From: Actinobacillus indolicus | Lineage (GTDB): Bacteria; Pseudomonadota; Gammaproteobacteria; Enterobacterales; Pasteurellaceae | Direction: 5' to 3' | Assembly (NCBI RefSeq): GCF_004519515.1 | Contig: NZ_CP038145.1 | Span: forward strand, 1,654,001 to 1,718,000 | Length of the DNA stretch: 64,000 bases | Part shown: one piece after another, positions 33,383 through 41,718 of the stretch | How the letters are laid out: the number at the start of each line of letters is the position of its first letter | Position numbering within the stretch: position 1 is the first letter of the stretch | Notes under the pieces: model-generated | Databases searched by the model: none | What the model was told of the DNA's origin: nothing | The model's input: only the letters and a program-made list of their open reading frames with translations | Translations under genes and position numbers: made by a program

Positions 33383-34048
33383 ATGTTTAAACCGAAATCA
33401 ACATTACAGAAGCATCCAATCAGACGAACAACCAAACCAACACTCTCTTTTGATGAAACGATGGTGCTGTTGTTCAATAAACCTTACGACGTATTGACCC
33501 AATTTACTGACGATCAGAATCGGCAAACCTTGAAAGCCTTTATTCCCATTCCGCAGGTGTATCCAGTTGGACGGTTAGATCGAGATAGTGAAGGTTTATT
33601 GTTATTGACAAATAATGGCGAGATTCAGCATCGTTTAGCCAATCCCAAGTTTGAAAAAGAGAAAACCTATTGGGTTCAGATAGAAGGGATTCCGAATGCA
33701 AATGATTTGGCAAAACTCACTCAAGGGGTTGAACTAAAAGATGGTTTAACTAAACCCGCCAAAGTTAGAATCATTTCTGAACCTGATTTTGATTGGGCGA
33801 CAGCCCCCAAAATTCGAGAGCGAAAGTACATTCCGACATCGTGGATTGAGCTGAAAATTACAGAAGGAAAGAACCGTCAGGTTCGCCGAATGACAGCTCA
33901 TATTGGTTTTCCGACCTTACGTCTTATCCGTGTGGGGATAGGGCAGTTTACATTAGGTACTCTTGGTGCAGGCGAATATCGTGTTTTAGATGATAGGGAG
34001 AAATCAGCGTTATTTAAACAGCTCAAATTAACAGAGTACAAGCGGTAA
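33383..34048 (+). CDS. rluE: 23S rRNA pseudouridine synthase E
   Basis: 221 residues from ATG 33383 (MFKPKSTLQKHPIRRT). It makes pseudouridine 2457 in 23S rRNA. Catalytic Asp is in GRLDRDSEGLLLLTNNG; other RsuA-family motifs are ILFNKPYDVL-like (LLFNKPYDVLTQFTDD) and EGKNRQVRRMTAHIGFPTLRLIR. The basic N-terminal tail is usual for RluE. The ATG sits right behind the pheA terminator with no Shine-Dalgarno, so the start or its promoter is unclear; an alternative is Met29 (MVLLFNKPYDV). Confidence 0.92.
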   Translation: MFKPKSTLQKHPIRRTTKPTLSFDETMVLLFNKPYDVLTQFTDDQNRQTLKAFIPIPQVYPVGRLDRDSEGLLLLTNNGEIQHRLANPKFEKEKTYWVQIEGIPNANDLAKLTQGVELKDGLTKPAKVRIISEPDFDWATAPKIRERKYIPTSWIELKITEGKNRQVRRMTAHIGFPTLRLIRVGIGQFTLGTLGAGEYRVLDDREKSALFKQLKLTEYKR

Positions 34049-34125
34049 GATGATGTGAATTTTTTGCAAATACTTAAGCAAAAAGAGTAAACTACATCCA
34101 AATTTATTTTAAAAAAGGACAGTCT

Positions 34126-35142
34126 ATGGCAATTTTAGTAACAGGCGGAGCTGGTTATATCGGCTCACATACGGTGGTTGAATTATTAAATCAAGGCAAA
34201 GAGATTGTGGTATTAGATAACTTATCTAATTCATCTGAAATCTCTTTAGCGCGAGTTAAACAGATTACGGGAAAAACCGTTCGCTTTTATCAAGGCGATA
34301 TTTTAGACCGTGAAATGTTAGGTCGCATTTTTGCAGAAAATCAGATTGATTCGGTTATCCATTTTGCTGGCTTAAAAGCCGTAGGCGAAAGTGTTCGAGA
34401 GCCGTTGCGTTACTACCAAAACAATGTGACAGGTTCCATTGTGCTGGTTGAAGAGATGTTAAAAGCCAATGTCAATACGATTGTATTTAGTTCATCAGCA
34501 ACGGTTTATGGCGATCCGAAAGAAATTCCGATTACGGAAGCTTGTGAAGTCGGTGGAACAACCAACCCTTATGGCACATCAAAATATATGGTAGAGCGTA
34601 TCCTAGAAGATACAGCGAAAGCCTTCCCACAATTTAGTGCGGTCGTACTACGCTACTTCAATCCTGTTGGAGCACACGCAAGCGGTCTGATTGGTGAAGA
34701 TCCTAACGGCATTCCGAATAACTTATTACCTTATATCAGCCAAGTTGCTGTGGGTAAATTGCAACAACTGTCTGTGTTTGGTAGTGATTATGAAACCCAC
34801 GATGGCACTGGTGTGCGTGATTATATTCACGTTGTCGATCTTGCGATTGGGCATTTGAAAGCCTTAGAAAAACATCAAGATGATGCAGGTTTCCACGTCT
34901 ATAATTTAGGCACCGGCACGGGCTATTCTGTGTTAGATATGGTGAAAGCCTTTGAGCAAGCAAACGACATTAACGTGCCTTATAAATTGGTTGATCGTCG
35001 CCCTGGCGATATTGCGGTCTGTTACTCTAATCCACAAAAAGCCCTTGAGCAGTTAGGCTGGAAAACGCAATACGATTTAACGCAAATGATGAAAGACACT
35101 TGGAATTGGCAAAAAAATAATCCGAATGGATATAAGGGGTAA
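34126..35142 (+). CDS. galE: UDP-glucose 4-epimerase
   Basis: 338 residues of extended SDR fold: NAD-binding GGAGYIGSH (about 7-15), SSSATVYGDP with catalytic Ser, and Tyr-x3-Lys in NPYGTSKYMVE. Substrate region NPVGAHASGLIGEDP. It interconverts UDP-glucose and UDP-galactose for galactose use and for LPS and capsule sugars. It lies apart from the galTKM cluster at the end of the window, so in this genome it is probably expressed for surface-glycan synthesis. ampG follows 2 bp after the stop. Confidence 0.97.
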   Translation: MAILVTGGAGYIGSHTVVELLNQGKEIVVLDNLSNSSEISLARVKQITGKTVRFYQGDILDREMLGRIFAENQIDSVIHFAGLKAVGESVREPLRYYQNNVTGSIVLVEEMLKANVNTIVFSSSATVYGDPKEIPITEACEVGGTTNPYGTSKYMVERILEDTAKAFPQFSAVVLRYFNPVGAHASGLIGEDPNGIPNNLLPYISQVAVGKLQQLSVFGSDYETHDGTGVRDYIHVVDLAIGHLKALEKHQDDAGFHVYNLGTGTGYSVLDMVKAFEQANDINVPYKLVDRRPGDIAVCYSNPQKALEQLGWKTQYDLTQMMKDTWNWQKNNPNGYKG

Positions 35143-35144
35143 AA

Positions 35145-36419
35145 ATGGGCGAGCAAGTACAGGTTTCTCTCTGGCGGCAAATTTTCAGTTACAAAATGTT
35201 GCTCTGCGTTTTTACAGGGTTTACGTCTGGCTTGCCGTTATATTTTATCTATCAATTAATTCCAGCGTGGCTTCGCTCTGAACAGGTAGATTTAAAAACC
35301 ATTGGTTTTTTTGCTATCGTGGGTTTGCCTTACACTTGGAAATTTTTAGTGGCACCGCTGTTTGACCGCTATTACCCGAATTTCCTTGGTCGCCGCCGTA
35401 GCTGGATGTTTTTCACGCAGATAGCTCTATTGGGGTTAATTGCTTGCTTCGGTTTCTTCAATCCAGCACAAGATATTAAGCCCGTAATGATGTTAGCCAT
35501 TGCTGTTGCCTTCATGTCTGCGGTGCAAGATATTGTGGTTGATGCTTATCGCCGTGAAATTTTGTCTGATGAAGAACTGGGTTTAGGTAACTCTATTCAT
35601 ATTAACGGCTATCGTATTGCTGGGTTAATTCCAGGCGGTTTAGCGTTGATTGTTTCTGACCACTATCCTTGGGAAACGGTCTTTTTGTTTACCGCGCTCT
35701 TTATGATCCCTGGGATTATTCTGAGTTTATTCTTAGCGAAAGAGCCAAAAATTTTACAAGATAACCGTAATCTTCCTTTCCACGAAGCCTTTGTGATTCC
35801 ATTCAAAGAGTTCTTCCAACGTAAAGGTTTATGGGCTGCGGTTGGCACACTCACTTTTATGTTGCTTTATAACTTAGGTGACTCCTTTGCAGCTACCTTA
35901 CAAAGTGCCTTTATTCTGGATATGGGCTTTAGTCGCACCGATTTAGGTACAGCGGTAAAAATCAACGGACTATGGGCTTCTATTGTGGCTGGTATGGCTG
36001 GTGGCGTGCTGATGTTACGTATTGGCGTAAATCGCTCTTTATGGATTTTCGGCGTATTCCAAATGCTCATGTTACTCGGCTTTGCGTGGCTTGCAAGTCA
36101 CGGTAAGTTTGAAACTATCGGCACTTACGAACGCTTCGCTTTATCTGCGGTTATTATTGGTGAATATATCGGGATTGGTTTAGGCACAGCCTGTTTTGTC
36201 GCCTATATTTCTCGTGAAACAAATCCACTTTATACAGCGACACAATTTGCGATTTTCACCAGCTTAACCGCTATTCCAAGTAAATTGATTGGTGCGACAT
36301 CAGGGGCATTAGCTGAGAGCGTTGGTTTCTACCATTTCTATTGGATCTGCTTCTTCTTAGCGATTCCGGGAATGCTATGCTTGTTTTGGATAGCGCCGTG
36401 GAATGAAAAGAAAGTTTAA
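35145..36419 (+). CDS. ampG: Muropeptide permease AmpG (MFS)
   Basis: 424 residues, about 12-14 helices. Family signatures are GFTSGLPLYFIYQLIPAWLR, FLVAPLFDRYYPNFLGRRRSWM and VQDIVVDAYRREIL. It imports anhydro-muropeptides for cell-wall recycling. It follows galE at 2 bp with AAGGGGTAAAA upstream, so the two form an operon. It ends at a 12-bp hairpin shared with convergent srmB. Confidence 0.93.
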   Translation: MGEQVQVSLWRQIFSYKMLLCVFTGFTSGLPLYFIYQLIPAWLRSEQVDLKTIGFFAIVGLPYTWKFLVAPLFDRYYPNFLGRRRSWMFFTQIALLGLIACFGFFNPAQDIKPVMMLAIAVAFMSAVQDIVVDAYRREILSDEELGLGNSIHINGYRIAGLIPGGLALIVSDHYPWETVFLFTALFMIPGIILSLFLAKEPKILQDNRNLPFHEAFVIPFKEFFQRKGLWAAVGTLTFMLLYNLGDSFAATLQSAFILDMGFSRTDLGTAVKINGLWASIVAGMAGGVLMLRIGVNRSLWIFGVFQMLMLLGFAWLASHGKFETIGTYERFALSAVIIGEYIGIGLGTACFVAYISRETNPLYTATQFAIFTSLTAIPSKLIGATSGALAESVGFYHFYWICFFLAIPGMLCLFWIAPWNEKKV

Positions 36420-36437
36420 TTGTTAATAAATAATCAG

Positions 36438-36465
36438 GGGTAAATGTATTTGTATACATTTACCC
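36438..36465. terminator. Bidirectional terminator between ampG and srmB
   Basis: GGGTAAATGTAT-TTGT-ATACATTTACCC, a perfect 12-bp stem. Confidence 0.85.
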
Positions 36466-36475
36466 TCTGAACTTA

Positions 36476-37801
36476 TTAGATACTATCTTTCTCGGATGCT
36501 GGCTTTCTACGTTTACCAATATTCTTAGTGTCTTTATGACGGATTTTTACTTTTTTCTTCAAACTCTCTTTTTTCTCTTCTTTCTTTTTCTTAATCCGTG
36601 CTTTCTCTTTTTTCGATACCGTATTTACTTCACCATCTTTTGGAGCTTTGGTACGAGGTTCTAAGCCTTCAATAATACGCGGTTTTAACGGCTCTTCCGT
36701 ATACCGTTTAATTTTGCCAAGTAGTTTGTAATCGTGAGCTTCGACTAATGATACTGCTGAACCTTTCTTGCCTGCACGAGCTGTACGCCCGATACGGTGT
36801 AGATAAGTATCCGCACTATATGGAAGGTCAAAGTTAATCACAAAATCGACATCATCAATATCAATCCCACGAGCTGCCACGTCCGTTGCCACTAACACAT
36901 TTACCACGCCGTCTTTTAAGCGGGCAATCGCTTGATTACGCTGTGTCTGTGCCATTTCGCCTTCCAGATAAGTTGAACGAATACCTCGTTTACGCAAGGT
37001 TTCGCTTAGCTCTCGCACACTTTCTCGACGACGAACAAACACAATGCTTCGCTCAATCTCAAATTCACTTATCAAACGGGCAAGTAATTTGGTTTTATGT
37101 TCAAGATTATCAGCGTGATAATACCACTGCTGAATTTTCTTACGCTCACGGCGACTTGGCTCTGCATCAATCTGAACGGGATCATTTAAAATGCGTTCAG
37201 CAAAATCCACTAACAATTCGCCTTCAAGGGTGGCAGAAAAGAGCCAAGTATATTTACGCCAACGGGTTTCTGCTGCGATTTTTTCGGCATCTTGCCCGAA
37301 CCCCATTTGCAACATACGATCCGCTTCATCAAAAATTAAAATCTCGACAGAACGGCAGTCAAAATTTTCTTCTTGAATATACTGTTGTAAACGCCCCGGT
37401 GTCGCCACCACAAGATCTTGATTAGTGTTAAATACTTCACCGTGGTTTTGATAAGCGACACCGCCCGTAATGGTGGCAATTTTCAAGTTAGTAAATTGTG
37501 CCAACTCTTCCGCTTGCTCCGCAACTTGCATCGCCAATTCACGGGTTGGCGTTAAAATTAAAATGCGTGGTGGACCGGGCTTACGGCGAGGGTGATCGAG
37601 CAAATGTTGTAACGCAGGCAATAAAAATGCAGCGGTTTTTCCTGTGCCTGTCGGGGCTGAACCCAACACATCTCGCCCTTCCATTGCAGGCGGAATCGTT
37701 TCTTGCTGAATAGCAGTTGGGCGTTTATAGCCTTTTTTATCCAATGCTTGTAACAGCTCAGGGCTTAAATCTAATTCTTCAAAGGTTGTTAATTCGTTCA
37801 T
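36476..37801 (-). CDS. srmB: DEAD-box RNA helicase SrmB
   Basis: 441 residues from ATG 37801 (MNELTTFEELDLSPELLQALDKKGY), preferred over 37816 because AAGAGAA precedes it. Helicase motifs in order: Q motif, APTGTGKT, PTRELA, TPGR, DEAD (FDEADRM), SAT, ARGIDIDDVD and HRIGRTARAG. A Lys/Arg-rich tail (about 385-441) binds RNA. SrmB assists early 50S subunit assembly. The first-half motifs and tail match SrmB better than RhlE or DeaD. Confidence 0.93.
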   Translation of the reverse strand: MNELTTFEELDLSPELLQALDKKGYKRPTAIQQETIPPAMEGRDVLGSAPTGTGKTAAFLLPALQHLLDHPRRKPGPPRILILTPTRELAMQVAEQAEELAQFTNLKIATITGGVAYQNHGEVFNTNQDLVVATPGRLQQYIQEENFDCRSVEILIFDEADRMLQMGFGQDAEKIAAETRWRKYTWLFSATLEGELLVDFAERILNDPVQIDAEPSRRERKKIQQWYYHADNLEHKTKLLARLISEFEIERSIVFVRRRESVRELSETLRKRGIRSTYLEGEMAQTQRNQAIARLKDGVVNVLVATDVAARGIDIDDVDFVINFDLPYSADTYLHRIGRTARAGKKGSAVSLVEAHDYKLLGKIKRYTEEPLKPRIIEGLEPRTKAPKDGEVNTVSKKEKARIKKKKEEKKESLKKKVKIRHKDTKNIGKRRKPASEKDSI

Positions 37802-37831
37802 TTTGTTCTCTTTCATATAAAATGGGGATAG

Positions 37832-38269
37832 CTACAAATATAACGCCATCACCACCGCATTCTCTCGCCCACCGTCTTGGGTCGGGTAGTAATTTTTCCG
37901 CACCGTCACTTCATTAAAGCCTAGTGAGGAGTAAAGTTTTTGTGCTGTCGTGTTTGAAGCTCGTACTTCAAGCCATAATATCGTGATCTGTTTTTGTTGA
38001 AGCTGAGCGATCAACGCTTGCAACAGTTGCTTACCAAAGCCTTTGCCTTGATAAGCAGGATCAACTGCAATATTAAACAGCGTGGCTTCATCAAGCACAA
38101 ACTGACAAATCGCAAAGGCAACAATGTGGTTTTCAACGGATAATTTCAAATTCAAATAACGTTCGCCTTGACTGTTTAACAGCGTTCCTTTCGCCCAAGG
38201 TACTAAATGGGCTTGTTGTTCGATCTCAAAAAGGCGGTCGAAGTCGTTTTCTAAAACGGGGGTAATCAC
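37832..38269 (-). CDS. rimI: Ribosomal protein S18 alanine N-acetyltransferase
   Basis: 145 residues, GNAT fold. Acetyl-CoA loop NIAVDPAYQGKGFGKQLL (about 68-85), WLEVRASNTTAQKLYSSLGF near the C-terminus. It acetylates the N-terminus of S18. It overlaps holD by 4 bp (ATGA), the same holD-rimI pair as in E. coli. Confidence 0.95.
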   Translation of the reverse strand: MITPVLENDFDRLFEIEQQAHLVPWAKGTLLNSQGERYLNLKLSVENHIVAFAICQFVLDEATLFNIAVDPAYQGKGFGKQLLQALIAQLQQKQITILWLEVRASNTTAQKLYSSLGFNEVTVRKNYYPTQDGGRENAVVMALYL

Positions 38270-38688
38270 AAAGTTTCCTCAAATTGCGGGCAAAATGATT
38301 GTATCTGTTGCCAAAGTTTACGTTTTTGTTGGGATTGATAAAGATCTTGCCAAGATTCACACCGCCAAGCGGTCTGATTTGCAAATTTTTTTGCAAATCG
38401 CACCGCTTGTACTTCAGGTTGAATTAGCCAGAAAATCGGTTGATGATCGAACTGCAGTCGCATTGCTTGCTCAAGGCTAATCCATTGATATTGCTCGTGA
38501 TTTAATTGCAAGGCTCGTAAAACATCTTGAAATAACCCTGTCTGATGGTGATCTTCTTCACATACCACCACTAATTTCACCGTATCCGCCAAGCGAATTT
38601 GTGCGTCGCCTTTGAGTACTTGCGGTTTAACAAGTATCCATTGGGGTATATTCATCTCTGTTAGGAGCAAATCTCGGCGATTCATCAT
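38266..38688 (-). CDS. holD: DNA polymerase III psi subunit
   Basis: 140 residues. N-terminal RRDLLLTEMNIPQWILVKPQVL contains the peptide that contacts the clamp loader; the rest is the psi fold with VKLVVVCEE and PIFWLIQPE. It links the chi-SSB contact to the clamp loader. Sequence identity in this family is low, but length, rimI overlap and divergence from rsmC all fit. A second Met follows the first; ATG 38685 is equally possible. Confidence 0.92.
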   Translation of the reverse strand: MMNRRDLLLTEMNIPQWILVKPQVLKGDAQIRLADTVKLVVVCEEDHHQTGLFQDVLRALQLNHEQYQWISLEQAMRLQFDHQPIFWLIQPEVQAVRFAKKFANQTAWRCESWQDLYQSQQKRKLWQQIQSFCPQFEETL

Positions 38689-38767
38689 TTTTCCTCATAA
38701 AAAGTTGGGGAATAGTAGCAAAAATCGGTAAAATGCAGAAATTATTTTGCATTAAATTTGGAAATTT

Positions 38768-39757
38768 ATGTTATCAATCGAAAGCGAAGTGCTTGAACGC
38801 CACCTAAGCGTCTTTGAGCAAAAAAATGTGTTGTTATTTGGCGATGTGCGTGATGATTTCTCAGGACTCATTCAACCGATGGCAAAGTCTGTGGCGGTGT
38901 TCAGTAGCTATTTTGATTATGCTCGCCATTATAATAACGTGGAATTTGGCTTGGAATGTTATCAGCAAGCAGACTTAGCCGTCTTTTACTGGACGAAGAA
39001 TAAGCAAGAGTGTCAATTTCAGTTGTTACAATGGTTGGCGACTGCGCTAGTTGGCCAAGAATTATTGGTAATAGGTGAAAACCGTGTCGGCGTGCGTTCG
39101 GTGGAAACCTTGCTTGAGCCGTTTGGCGAGGTTGCTAAGATTGACTCGGCTCGCCGTTGTGGGTTGTACCATTTTAGACTGGAAAACGTGCCTACTTTTG
39201 ATAGCAAAAAATTCTGGAAATCGTACCGCTTGCAAGATCTCAATGTGTTTGCGTTACCTGCGGTATTCAGCTCGGTGGAGTTAGATAACGGTTCTAAATT
39301 GTTGCTTTCCACATTCAATAAAGCTGATGGATTGAAAGGGAAAGTGTTAGATCTCGGCTGTGGAGCTGGAGTGATTGGGGCGTGTTTAAAACAGCAATTC
39401 CCGAAAATCAAGCTGACGATGTCAGATATTCACGCAATGGCATTGGAATCAAGTAAGCGAACATTGGCGGAAAATCAGCTTGAAGGCGATGTGGTAGCAA
39501 GTGATGTCTTTTCCCATATTGACGGGCGTTTTGATCTGATTGTCTCAAATCCACCTTTCCACGACGGTGTAGATACGGCATATCGTGCGGTAGAAGAGTT
39601 GATTGCCCAAGCTAAGCAACACCTTAATCGTGGTGGTGAGCTACGTATTGTTGCCAATGCTTTTTTACCTTATCCTGATTTATTGGATAAAGCATTTGGC
39701 AGACATCAAGTGTTAGCGAAGTCGAGTAAGTTTAAGGTCTATTCGGTAAAATCTTAA
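38768..39757 (+). CDS. rsmC: 16S rRNA m2G1207 methyltransferase
   Basis: 329 residues with the duplicated methyltransferase architecture of RsmC: a degenerate N-terminal copy and a catalytic C-terminal domain with SAM motif VLDLGCGAGVIG (about 195-206) and catalytic SNPPFHDG (about 260). It methylates G1207 of 16S rRNA. Divergent from holD, as in E. coli. Confidence 0.96.
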   Translation: MLSIESEVLERHLSVFEQKNVLLFGDVRDDFSGLIQPMAKSVAVFSSYFDYARHYNNVEFGLECYQQADLAVFYWTKNKQECQFQLLQWLATALVGQELLVIGENRVGVRSVETLLEPFGEVAKIDSARRCGLYHFRLENVPTFDSKKFWKSYRLQDLNVFALPAVFSSVELDNGSKLLLSTFNKADGLKGKVLDLGCGAGVIGACLKQQFPKIKLTMSDIHAMALESSKRTLAENQLEGDVVASDVFSHIDGRFDLIVSNPPFHDGVDTAYRAVEELIAQAKQHLNRGGELRIVANAFLPYPDLLDKAFGRHQVLAKSSKFKVYSVKS

Positions 39758-39774
39758 TCATGATATTCTCGTAG

Positions 39775-39811
39775 AAAGGTACATCATTTCTTGTTAAATG
39801 ATGCCTTTTTG
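39775..39811 (+). terminator. Rho-independent terminator after rsmC
   Basis: Stem AGGTACATCATTT / AAATGATGCCT with small internal mismatch, followed by TTTT. Confidence 0.8.
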
Positions 39812-39847
39812 CCTACAATACCGCCTTTTATTTATTAAGCAAAAACT

Positions 39848-40432
39848 ATGTCACAGATTAAATTGATTGTCGGGCTGGCTAACCCTGGCACAAAGTATGA
39901 AGAAACTCGCCACAATGCAGGCGAATGGCTAGTGAACGAGCTTGCTCGTATGTTTAATGTCACCTTAAAGGACGAAGCAAAATACTTCGGCAAGGTCGCC
40001 AAAATTAATACGCCACAAGGCGAAGTGCGTCTGCTTGTGCCAACCACTTTTATGAATTTAAGTGGTAAGGCTGTTGGTGCGTTAGCGAATTTTTATCGCA
40101 TTAAGCCGGAAGAGATTTTAGTCGCTCACGATGAATTGGATCTTCCCCCAGGTGTTGCCAAAATCAAGCAAGGTGGCGGACACGGCGGACACAACGGTTT
40201 AAAAGACATTATTGCGGCTCTTGGTAATAGCAATAATTTCTACCGTGTGCGTATCGGAATTGGTCATCCGGGGCATAAAGACTTAGTGGCAAGTTATGTG
40301 TTAGGTAAACCTTCGCCAACGGATCAGCCTTTAATTAACGCAGCCGTTGATGAAGCCAGCCGTTGTGTGGAACTATTGTTCAAAGAAGGGATTGTTAAAG
40401 CGACTAATCGCTTGAATGCGTTTAAAGCGTAA
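39848..40432 (+). CDS. pth: Peptidyl-tRNA hydrolase
   Basis: 194 residues. Catalytic His in TRHNAGEWLVNEL (about residue 22), Asn in TFMNLSGKAVG, Asp in AHDELDLPPG and the GGGHGGHNGLKDI loop. It recycles peptidyl-tRNA released from ribosomes. It is followed by ychF, the usual bacterial order pth-ychF, with a palindromic repeat in the gap. Confidence 0.97.
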   Translation: MSQIKLIVGLANPGTKYEETRHNAGEWLVNELARMFNVTLKDEAKYFGKVAKINTPQGEVRLLVPTTFMNLSGKAVGALANFYRIKPEEILVAHDELDLPPGVAKIKQGGGHGGHNGLKDIIAALGNSNNFYRVRIGIGHPGHKDLVASYVLGKPSPTDQPLINAAVDEASRCVELLFKEGIVKATNRLNAFKA

Positions 40433-40472
40433 AAAATTTGTCATTATTAACCGCTTGTGTAAAGGCAAATGA

Positions 40473-40544
40473 GTAGGGGCGGGGTTTATCCCCGCCCGAA
40501 ATCATATCAATATTTTAACGGGTGGGGATAAACCCCACCCCTAC
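40473..40544. repeat. Palindromic G-rich repeat pair (REP/MITE-like)
   Basis: GTAGGGGCGGGGTTTATCCC-type unit at 40473-40498 and its inverse CGGGTGGGGATAAACCCC-type unit at 40519-40544. Each unit is itself nearly palindromic, and the two are 26-nt inverted arms with two mismatches. No ORF. It may stabilise or terminate the pth transcript. Confidence 0.8.
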
Positions 40545-40581
40545 AAAAGTTATTTAAATAGATAATTTATAGGAAAAGAAA

Positions 40582-41673
40582 ATGGGATTTAAATGTGGCA
40601 TTGTCGGTTTACCAAATGTGGGTAAATCAACTCTTTTTAATGCATTAACCAAAGCAGGTATCGAAGCGGCAAACTATCCGTTCTGTACCATTGAACCAAA
40701 TACAGGCGTTGTGCCGATGCCAGACCCACGTTTAGATGCGTTAGCGGAAATCGTAAAACCAGAACGTGTATTGCCAACCACAATGGAATTTGTGGATATT
40801 GCAGGCTTAGTGGCTGGGGCAAGTAAAGGTGAAGGTTTAGGCAATAAATTCTTAGCGAATATCCGTGAAACCGATGCGATTGGTCACGTGGTTCGCTGTT
40901 TTGAGAACGATGACATTGTGCACGTTGCAGGCAAAATCAGCCCGCTTGATGATATTGAAGTGATCAATACAGAATTGGCTTTAGCGGATTTAGATAGCTG
41001 TGAACGTGCTATCCAACGTTTACAAAAACGTGCCAAAGGCGGCGATAAAGATGCTAAATTTGAGCTTTCCATTATGGAAAAAATCCTACCGACCTTAGAA
41101 AATGGCGGTATGATCCGTTCTGTTGCGTTGGATAAAGATGAACTCCACGCTATCAAAGGTTATAACTTCTTAACCTTAAAGCCAACAATGTACATTGCCA
41201 ACGTGAATGAAGACGGTTTTGAAAACAACCCTTATTTAGACCAAGTGCGTGAAATTGCGGCAAAAGAGAATGCGGTGGTTGTGCCTGTTTGTGCGGCGAT
41301 TGAAGCAGAAATTGCTGAGCTTGACGATGATGAAAAAATCGAGTTTTTACAAGATTTAGGCATTGAAGAACCGGGCTTAAACCGTGTAATTCGTGCAGGC
41401 TATAAATTGTTGAACTTACAAACTTACTTCACCGCTGGCGTGAAAGAAGTACGTGCTTGGACAGTATCTATTGGTGCGACGGCACCAAAAGCGGCTGCGG
41501 TAATCCATACTGACTTTGAGCGCGGCTTTATTCGTGCAGAAGTGATTGCCTATGACGATTTTGTTCAATACAAAGGCGAAAATGGCGCGAAAGAAGCGGG
41601 AAAATGGCGTTTAGAAGGCAAAGAATATATCGTTCAAGATGGCGATGTGATGCATTTCCGCTTTAATGTGTAA
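40582..41673 (+). CDS. ychF: Ribosome-binding ATPase YchF
   Basis: 363 residues. OBG-type G domain with GLPNVGKSTLFNALT (P-loop), DIAGLVAGASKGEGLGNKFL (G3) and NVNEDG-type G4. A coiled-coil insert is followed by a C-terminal TGS domain (about 278-360, FTAGVKEVRAWTV). YchF prefers ATP and associates with ribosomes. The start follows ATAGGAAAAGAAA. Confidence 0.97.
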   Translation: MGFKCGIVGLPNVGKSTLFNALTKAGIEAANYPFCTIEPNTGVVPMPDPRLDALAEIVKPERVLPTTMEFVDIAGLVAGASKGEGLGNKFLANIRETDAIGHVVRCFENDDIVHVAGKISPLDDIEVINTELALADLDSCERAIQRLQKRAKGGDKDAKFELSIMEKILPTLENGGMIRSVALDKDELHAIKGYNFLTLKPTMYIANVNEDGFENNPYLDQVREIAAKENAVVVPVCAAIEAEIAELDDDEKIEFLQDLGIEEPGLNRVIRAGYKLLNLQTYFTAGVKEVRAWTVSIGATAPKAAAVIHTDFERGFIRAEVIAYDDFVQYKGENGAKEAGKWRLEGKEYIVQDGDVMHFRFNV

Positions 41674-41682
41674 TGAATAATA

Positions 41683-41718
41683 TTAGGGAGTAGCTTTAAG
41701 CCACTCCCTTAATTTTTT
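41683..41718. terminator. Terminator between ychF and the Gcr-like gene
   Basis: TTAGGGAGT-AGCTTTAAGCC-ACTCCCTTAA followed by TTTTTT, with a nested stem in the loop. Confidence 0.88.

Noticed and set aside
36886..37425. 179-codon open frame opposite srmB
   Set aside because: It is a shadow of the helicase gene: no ribosome site and no recognisable protein.
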